Of a DNA stretch of 11,479 nt, positions 7,207-11,479 are shown one piece after another; position 1 is the stretch's first letter; every line of letters starts with the position of its first letter. Below the pieces are notes generated by a model, which had not been told where the DNA came from, ran no database searches, and worked only from the letters and a program-made list of their open reading frames with translations. The position numbers and the translations under genes were made by a program. Origin of the DNA: Rhizobiaceae bacterium (GTDB lineage Bacteria > Pseudomonadota > Alphaproteobacteria > Rhizobiales > Rhizobiaceae); the NCBI GenBank assembly GCA_014380965.1, contig JACMIV010000088.1, forward strand, positions 1 to 11,479, read 5' to 3'.

Positions 7207-7234
7207 TTGACAGGTCGCCGGAAGTAGAGATGAT
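7207..7234 (+). promoter_or_regulatory. Candidate sigma-70-type promoter for the GT2-polymerase pair
   Basis: A perfect -35 TTGACA (7207-7212) is followed after 16 bp by GATGAT (7229-7234, four of six to TATAAT). Transcription would begin near 7241, only about six bases before ATG 7247. That would cut off most of the possible ribosome site GGAACGGAA (7238-7246). The position therefore counts against it being the main promoter unless translation is near-leaderless or starts further downstream. Confidence 0.22.
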
Positions 7235-7246
7235 CGCGGAACGGAA

Positions 7247-8296
7247 ATGACGCACTTCGTGGACGTTCCCGATCGCCCCCCATCGGAGGAACGCGGCATC
7301 TCTTCCGCCGGGCGCATCGAAATTGCCGTGCGTTCGGCCTCGTGCGATCGGTTCCCCGCACGGAGCGCGCCTGCCGTCGTCGTTACGCTGCCGACCTTCC
7401 GGCGCCCCGATCATCTCACGAAAACGCTGGATTCGCTCCTCGCGCAGGCGACCACGCGCCGCTTTGCCGTCGTCGTGATGGAGAACGATGCCGAGGGCCG
7501 CGCCGGGCTCGAGGCCGCGCAGCCCTATTTCGAGAACGGACGGCTGGAGGGCCTTGTCCTCGTCGCGCACGAGCGCGGCAATTGCTCGGCCTACAATGCC
7601 GGCTGGCAGACCGCGCTCCGCCACTATCCGGTGATGGACTATCTCCTCGTCATCGACGACGACGAGTGCGCCTGCCCAGACTGGATCGAGCGCCTCGTGA
7701 GGACCGCGACCGCGACCGGGGCGGACTTCGTCGGTGGGCCGCAGCGCCCGGTGTTCGAGGGTGGCCACGGCGATACCGTTGCCCGCCATCCTGTCTTCAC
7801 CCCGCATTACGAGACGACGGGTCGGGTCCCGATCCTCTATTCCTCCGGCAACGTCCTCATTCGGCGACGCGTGCTGGAGACGATGGGCGCGCCCTTCCTA
7901 GACACCGCCTTCAACTTCATCGGCGGCGGCGACAGCGACTTCTATGCCCGCTCGAAGCGGCGCGGCCTCACCTTCGCCTGGTGCGCGGAGGCGCCGGTCT
8001 TCGAGACGATGCCGGCGCGGCGCAGCGAATGGTCCTGGGTGAACGCGCGCAGTCTTCGCAACGGCGCCATCTCCGCCATCATCGAACGGCGGGCCGACCC
8101 GCACATGACGGGTCGGCTGCGCCGCATCGCCAAGAGCGCGGCGCTTCTGGCCGTGTCCCCGGTGCGCGGGGCACGGCTCGGCTGGCGCAAGCGATCGGCC
8201 CTCGTCGGCCTCTATCCCCTGCAGGTCGCCATCGGGCGCTTCATGGCCGAGTTCGGACTGGTGAATGAGCAGTATCGCCGCCCCGAACAGAACTGA
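7247..8296 (+). CDS. GT2-family glycosyltransferase, ExoM-like
   Basis: Cytoplasmic GT-A-fold glycosyltransferase of 349 residues, expected to add one sugar to the lipid-linked repeat unit. A 40-residue leader precedes the core strand VVVTLPTFRRPDHL (44-57). Then come VVVMENDAEG (75-84), RGNCSAYNAGWQTA (110-123), the metal- and donor-binding aspartates in VIDDDE (135-140), SGNVLIRR (200-207) and the acceptor-side FIGGGDSDFYAR (224-235), where the catalytic base is expected. The RRSEWSWVNARSLRNG segment (258-273) and C-terminal GLVNEQYRRP recall the succinoglycan glucosyltransferase ExoM and relatives; that resemblance is from memory. ATG 7247 has a purine-rich GGAACGGAA just upstream, though spacing is tight. 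The gene overlaps the downstream polymerase start by 32 bp, so the two are almost certainly co-transcribed. Sugar specificity is unknown. Confidence 0.92.
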   Translation: MTHFVDVPDRPPSEERGISSAGRIEIAVRSASCDRFPARSAPAVVVTLPTFRRPDHLTKTLDSLLAQATTRRFAVVVMENDAEGRAGLEAAQPYFENGRLEGLVLVAHERGNCSAYNAGWQTALRHYPVMDYLLVIDDDECACPDWIERLVRTATATGADFVGGPQRPVFEGGHGDTVARHPVFTPHYETTGRVPILYSSGNVLIRRRVLETMGAPFLDTAFNFIGGGDSDFYARSKRRGLTFAWCAEAPVFETMPARRSEWSWVNARSLRNGAISAIIERRADPHMTGRLRRIAKSAALLAVSPVRGARLGWRKRSALVGLYPLQVAIGRFMAEFGLVNEQYRRPEQN

Positions 8297-9563
8297 TCGT
8301 TCGGCCGAGCGTCGGACGGTCGATGCGGTGCGCACGGCGCTCGCAGCGACGATCCTGACGGCGCTGCTCGTCTCCTTCACGCCCTTCGTCGCGGTCAGCG
8401 AGGCGTCCGGCGCATCCGGCAACATCGTCAACCAGCTCGGCTACAGCGCGCTCGGGATAGCGGCGCTGGCGAGCCATTTCCTGTTCACCGACCGCCGCGT
8501 CGCCCTCGCCCTCCTGCGGCCGACTTGGCTCGTGATGCTCGGCTTCCTGATCCTCTCGGTCGCGCAATCGAACTGGCCGGACCTTGCCCTTCGCGCCGTC
8601 CTCTTCTCGCTCTTCGCGATGATCGCCGCGACCGGCGTCGTCAGCCTGCCGCCGGATGCGCGCACCTTCCGCAAGGTTCTGGCCGTCGCCGCACTCGCTG
8701 TGCTCGGCCTGTCCTACTTCGGCATCGTCGCGATGCCGGCGGCGGCGATCCACGATGCCTCCGGCGCCGAGTCCCAGCACTCCGGCCTCTGGCGCGGCAT
8801 CTACAGCCACAAGAACGTCGCTGCCCCGGTCATGGCGGCGCTCTTCTTCGCCGGCCTCTATCTAGTGCGCAGCGGCGAGCGGGGCATCGGCTGGCTGATC
8901 ACGGTCCTTGCCGGCCTCTTCGTCTACATGACGGGCTCCAAGACGACGGCAGGCCTCGTGCCGTTCGTCGCCTTTCTGATTATCGCCGCGCGCGTCTTCG
9001 GCGGGCGCGTGCTGCCCGTCCTGATCCTCGGCGTCGCCCTCGTCGCCATGGCGCTGCTCACCGTCGGCGCGGCGCTTTCGCCGACGCTCGACGGCGTGCT
9101 CCAGCAGGTACTGCCCGGCACGACCTTCACGGGCCGCATGGACCTCTGGCGCTTCGCGCTCGACACCATGGCGCCGCGGCAATGGTCGGGCTTCGGCTTC
9201 GAATCCTTCTGGCTGACCGACAACGTCTTCCGGGCCGAGATGCCCTTCGAGCTCTCCTGGGACCCGCGCGGCATCGTCAACGCCCATTCGGGCTATCTCG
9301 ACATCGCCATCTCCATGGGGTGGCCGGCGCTCTTCGTCGCAAGCCTCGTGCTCGTGGTGCTGCCGTTCAAGGATTATGTTGCCTGCCGCCCGTCGCAGGA
9401 GAACGAACGCCTCGCCGACTTCTTCCTCATGGTCCTCGCCTTCGCCCTGATGAGCTCTTTCCTCGAAAGCTATTTCTTCAAACGCGCCGATCCGGTCTGG
9501 ATGCTGACCTGGATTGCGGTCGTCGGCCTCCGGCTCGTCTCGAAGTTCCGCATGACCGCATAG
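8265..9563 (+). CDS. O-antigen-ligase-type polysaccharide polymerase (Wzy/ExoQ-like)
   Basis: Integral inner-membrane protein of 432 residues, predicted to polymerise repeat units on the periplasmic face. About ten hydrophobic segments are visible, for example at 24-44, 57-74, 87-100, 110-127, 138-160, 188-201, 208-222, 229-243, 249-271, 350-367 and 384-402. Conserved features of the ligase/polymerase family are present: GLWRGIYSHKN (174-184), the SKT turn at 225-227, TFTGRMDLW (287-295) and NAHSGYLD (339-346) in or next to the large periplasmic loop at about 272-350. The WRGIYSHKN and GR..LW pattern is what I associate with ExoQ-type EPS polymerases rather than WaaL. ATG 8265 overlaps the GT2 coding end by 32 bp; no strong ribosome site is seen, consistent with coupling. 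Together with the flippase and co-polymerase it completes the Wzx/Wzy/Wzz set. Confidence 0.88.
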   Translation: MSSIAAPNRTDRSAERRTVDAVRTALAATILTALLVSFTPFVAVSEASGASGNIVNQLGYSALGIAALASHFLFTDRRVALALLRPTWLVMLGFLILSVAQSNWPDLALRAVLFSLFAMIAATGVVSLPPDARTFRKVLAVAALAVLGLSYFGIVAMPAAAIHDASGAESQHSGLWRGIYSHKNVAAPVMAALFFAGLYLVRSGERGIGWLITVLAGLFVYMTGSKTTAGLVPFVAFLIIAARVFGGRVLPVLILGVALVAMALLTVGAALSPTLDGVLQQVLPGTTFTGRMDLWRFALDTMAPRQWSGFGFESFWLTDNVFRAEMPFELSWDPRGIVNAHSGYLDIAISMGWPALFVASLVLVVLPFKDYVACRPSQENERLADFFLMVLAFALMSSFLESYFFKRADPVWMLTWIAVVGLRLVSKFRMTA

Positions 9564-9597
9564 CTCTTTCCGCGCGCATACGGCAAAGCCATCTCTG

Positions 9598-9626
9598 CTT
9601 GGAACGCAGGCGTTTCGGCCTATTTG
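9598..9626 (+). promoter_or_regulatory. Candidate promoter for the DUF2948-hisD unit
   Basis: CTTGGA (9598-9603) and CTATTT (9620-9625) are separated by 16 bp. They resemble the CTTGAC/CTATAT housekeeping promoter described for Rhizobiales, with four and five of six matches. Predicted transcription start is near 9632, giving a leader of about 18 or 33 bases to ATG 9650 or 9665. It lies in the 86-bp gap after the polymerase stop and would make the housekeeping genes independent of the EPS transcript. No terminator was seen in the gap. Confidence 0.35.
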
Positions 9627-9649
9627 AAAGGATCCGGTCACCCAACGCG

Positions 9650-10126
9650 ATGGAACAGCCACAGATGGACAGCCTGCGCCTCGACGCCGTCGACGCGGAC
9701 GATCTCGCGATCCTCTCCGCCCATTGCCAGGACGCGGTCCTGCGCGTCGCCGACATGAGCTTCGATGCCGGACGCCAGCGCTTCATGATGGTGATGAACC
9801 GCTTCGTCTGGGAGAAGGCCGAGGCGCGCTCGCGCTTCAGCCTCTTCCGCAGGCGCGACTACGAGCGTCGCCGCGCCGCGCTTCAGTTTACGCGCGTTCG
9901 CAAGGTCCAGCACGTGGGGCTCGATCCGCGCATCGGCGATCAGGTCCTATCGCTCCTTGCCCTGCGTTTCGAGGAGCACGACGCTCCCTCCGGCCTCATC
10001 GAGCTTGTCTTTGCCGGCGGGTCCGCGATAAGGCTCGACGCCGAATGCGTCGAGGCGCGGCTGTCCGACCTCGATGCCGCCTGGACGACGACGGGCCGCC
10101 CCGATCACGATCGGGAAGAGGCCTGA
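9650..10126 (+). CDS. DUF2948 family protein
   Basis: Small conserved protein of 158 residues from ATG 9650, or 153 from in-frame ATG 9665. The family is uncharacterised and, to my knowledge, typical of Alphaproteobacteria. Recognisable stretches are LDAVDADDLAILSAHCQDAV near the N-terminus, RFMMVMNRFVWEKAE (residues 44-58), YERRRAALQFTRV in the middle and IELVFAGGSAIRLDAECVEARLSDL toward the C-terminus. ATG 9665 (MDSLRLDAVDADD) fits the usual family start better and has a weak GGAA nine bases upstream. ATG 9650 has no clear ribosome site, so the shorter form may be correct. No signal peptide or membrane segment is visible. It precedes hisD by 90 bp on the same strand, a pairing common in Rhizobiales. 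The reason for the pairing is unknown and no function should be assumed. Confidence 0.9.
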   Translation: MEQPQMDSLRLDAVDADDLAILSAHCQDAVLRVADMSFDAGRQRFMMVMNRFVWEKAEARSRFSLFRRRDYERRRAALQFTRVRKVQHVGLDPRIGDQVLSLLALRFEEHDAPSGLIELVFAGGSAIRLDAECVEARLSDLDAAWTTTGRPDHDREEA

Positions 10127-10174
10127 CGCCGCTCGGATCAAGCGCGCCTAGGGGGCGGTCGCGAAAGTCCGGCA

Positions 10175-10195
10175 CCGGGGGATGAAGCCTCCCGG
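10175..10195 (+). other. Stem-loop in the hisD leader
   Basis: CCGGGGG (10175-10181) pairs with CTCCCGG (10189-10195) through seven base pairs including one G-U, enclosing loop ATGAAGC. Part of its right arm can instead form a second hairpin, TCCCG (10190-10194) with CGGGA (10199-10203) and loop GAAC, directly next to the hisD ribosome site. No run of T follows, so it is not an intrinsic terminator. A role in hisD translation is possible but unproven; in GC-rich DNA such pairing can arise by chance. Confidence 0.35.
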
Positions 10196-10216
10196 AACCG
10201 GGAAGGGGAATGAACT

Positions 10217-11479
10217 TTGCCTGTCAGACTGACCACAGCCGATGCCGATTTCGAGGAGCGTTTTGCCGTCCTTCTGGACATGAAGCGCGAGGTGTCCGCC
10301 GATGTCGACGCCGTCGTGCGTGACATCGTCGACCGTGTGCGCCGCGAGGGGGACGCTGCGCTCATCGCCCTGACGGCGAAGTTCGACGGGCTTGAGCTTT
10401 CGTCCGAAACGCTTCGCGTCGGGGCCGACGAGATCGAGGCGGCCTATGCCGGGACGGCGCCGGCGACGCTCGCAGCGCTAGACCTCGCCCACGCCCGCAT
10501 CTCCAGCCATCACGCCCGCCAGATGCCGCGGGACGAGCGCTACACGGACGCGCTCGGAGTCGAACTCGGCAGCCGCTGGACGGCGGTGGAATCGGTCGGG
10601 CTCTACGTTCCGGGCGGCGCGGCGAGCTATCCGTCCTCGGTTCTGATGAATGCCGTTCCGGCCAAGGTCGCCGGCGTTTCGCGCATTGCGATGGTGGTGC
10701 CGGCACAGAAGGGGGCGTTGAACCCGCTGGTATTGGCCGCCGCCCGCATCGCCGGCGTCGACGAGATCTACCGCGTCGGCGGGGCGCAGGCCGTTGCGGC
10801 GCTGGCCTACGGGACGGCGACGATCGCGCCGGTCGCGAAGATCGTCGGGCCCGGAAACGCCTATGTCGCGACCGCCAAGCGCCAGGTCTTCGGCAAAGTC
10901 GGCATCGACATGATAGCCGGCCCCTCCGAGGTGCTGGTCATCGCGGACGGGTCGAACGATCCGGACTGGATCGCCGCCGATCTCCTCGCGCAGGCCGAGC
11001 ACGACGCCGCCGCACAGTCGATCCTGATCACTGACGATGCTCGGTTCGCGGACGCCGTCGACGCCGCAGTGACGCGCCAGTTGACCATGCTGGAGCGGCG
11101 CGAAACGGCCGCGGCGAGCTGGAGCGACTATGGCGCGATCATCCTCGTGCGTGATCTCGACGAGGCGCCGGCGCTGGCCGACCGGATCGCGGCCGAGCAC
11201 CTGGAGATCGCGGTGGACGACCCCGACGCGCTCTTTGCCCGCATCCGCAATGCCGGCGCCGTCTTCCTCGGCCGCCACACGCCTGAGGTGATCGGCGACT
11301 ATGTCGGTGGCTCGAACCACGTGCTTCCGACGGCGCGCTCGGCCCGCTTCTCCTCGGGCCTCTCGGTGCTCGACTTCGTCAAGCGGACCTCCATCCTGAA
11401 GCTGGGTGCGGAGCAACTGCGCGCGCTCGGGCCTGCCGCGATCGAGCTTGCCCGGGTCGAGGGTCTCGGCGCGCATGGC
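10217..11479 (+). CDS. hisD: Histidinol dehydrogenase, 3' end cut by window
   Basis: Zinc-dependent, NAD-dependent enzyme that oxidises L-histidinol to L-histidine, the last two steps of histidine biosynthesis, in the cytoplasm. The frame is open for 421 codons to the window edge; the family is usually about 430 residues, so only about ten are missing. Signatures: SVGLYVPGGAASYPSSVLMN (126-145), VGGAQAVAALAYGT (187-200), KIVGPGNAYVATAKR (208-222) and DMIAGPSE (231-238). Zinc ligands by family alignment are Gln259, His262 (AQAEHD), Asp361 (GDYVGGSNHVLPT) and His420 at the end; the catalytic Glu-His pair is 327-328 (AAEHLE). The start is TTG 10217 (MPVRLTTADADFEERF), with AGGGG (10204-10208) eight bases before it. 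The ATG at 10210 is out of frame, and the next in-frame ATG (10280) would remove conserved N-terminal residues. It follows the DUF2948 gene by 90 bp. Confidence 0.97.
   Translation, partial: MPVRLTTADADFEERFAVLLDMKREVSADVDAVVRDIVDRVRREGDAALIALTAKFDGLELSSETLRVGADEIEAAYAGTAPATLAALDLAHARISSHHARQMPRDERYTDALGVELGSRWTAVESVGLYVPGGAASYPSSVLMNAVPAKVAGVSRIAMVVPAQKGALNPLVLAAARIAGVDEIYRVGGAQAVAALAYGTATIAPVAKIVGPGNAYVATAKRQVFGKVGIDMIAGPSEVLVIADGSNDPDWIAADLLAQAEHDAAAQSILITDDARFADAVDAAVTRQLTMLERRETAAASWSDYGAIILVRDLDEAPALADRIAAEHLEIAVDDPDALFARIRNAGAVFLGRHTPEVIGDYVGGSNHVLPTARSARFSSGLSVLDFVKRTSILKLGAEQLRALGPAAIELARVEGLGAHG

Larger units (their letters stand above)
7044..7246. promoter_or_regulatory. Divergent intergenic region between the two EPS transcription units
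   Basis: The 203-bp gap separates the GT4 operon (minus) from the GT2-polymerase pair (plus) and is the largest non-coding stretch in the window. It is visibly richer in A and T than the genes, as expected for a control region. It holds a 10-bp perfect palindrome AAAGCGCTTT (7092-7101) and a perfect TTGACA (7207-7212) on the plus strand. A minus-strand frame ending near 7090 reads like a short amphipathic helix, but its codons do not resemble those of the neighbours. I found no convincing minus-strand promoter by eye, though one is required for the GT4 operon. Confidence 0.6.

Noticed and set aside
8525..9649. Upstream extension of the DUF2948 frame back to 8525
   Set aside because: Overlaps the polymerase gene in another frame and reads as an arginine-rich shadow; family similarity begins only near 9650-9665.
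10478..11476. Minus-strand open frame of 332 codons opposite hisD
   Set aside because: hisD is unambiguous on the plus strand with all zinc and catalytic residues; the antisense frame is a GC-driven shadow.
1..11479. CRISPR arrays, insertion sequences, tRNA or rRNA genes, phage genes
   Set aside because: No regularly spaced repeats, transposase-like reading frames, terminal inverted repeats or tRNA-like folds were noticed; gaps between genes are all about 200 bp or less.

Overview
The window is high-GC bacterial chromosome, and its gene content and order point to an alphaproteobacterium of the Rhizobiales/Hyphomicrobiales. The best clue is the right end: a DUF2948-family gene directly upstream of hisD, a pairing I know from that order. 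The genus cannot be settled from the sequence alone.

Roughly 1-9563 is most of a Wzx/Wzy-type exopolysaccharide (or capsule) locus on alternating strands. From the left, on the minus strand, lie a Wzz/GumC/ExoP-type polysaccharide co-polymerase (cut by the window edge) and a Tat-exported GH10 glycanase. Then come a plus-strand Wzx-like flippase and a minus-strand, translationally coupled run of three genes (read right to left: GT4 glycosyltransferase, WecG/TagA/CpsF-type GT26 glycosyltransferase, DUF6492 putative glycosyltransferase). A 203-bp divergent regulatory region follows. Last is a plus-strand pair, an ExoM-like GT2 glycosyltransferase and an O-antigen-ligase-type (ExoQ/Wzy) polymerase.

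Inferred pathway: the GT4, GT26, GT2 and possibly DUF6492 proteins extend a lipid-linked repeat unit on the cytoplasmic face of the inner membrane. The flippase moves it across, the Wzy-like protein polymerises it, and the Wzz-like protein controls chain length and links to export. The GH10 enzyme would act in the periplasm, probably trimming or clearing the polymer. No initiating phosphoglycosyltransferase, Wza-type outer-membrane channel or sugar-modifying enzyme is visible, so the locus probably continues to the left.

From about 9650 the content becomes housekeeping: the DUF2948 gene and hisD (histidine biosynthesis). hisD starts at TTG behind a strong ribosome binding site and lacks only its last roughly ten codons. 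I saw no RNA genes, insertion sequences, phage genes or CRISPR arrays. The window is mostly an ordinary EPS locus. Its less-explored parts are the DUF6492 protein, the embedded GH10 enzyme, a LacI-family-like operator in the divergent region, and the direct abutment of the EPS genes on the DUF2948-hisD unit.
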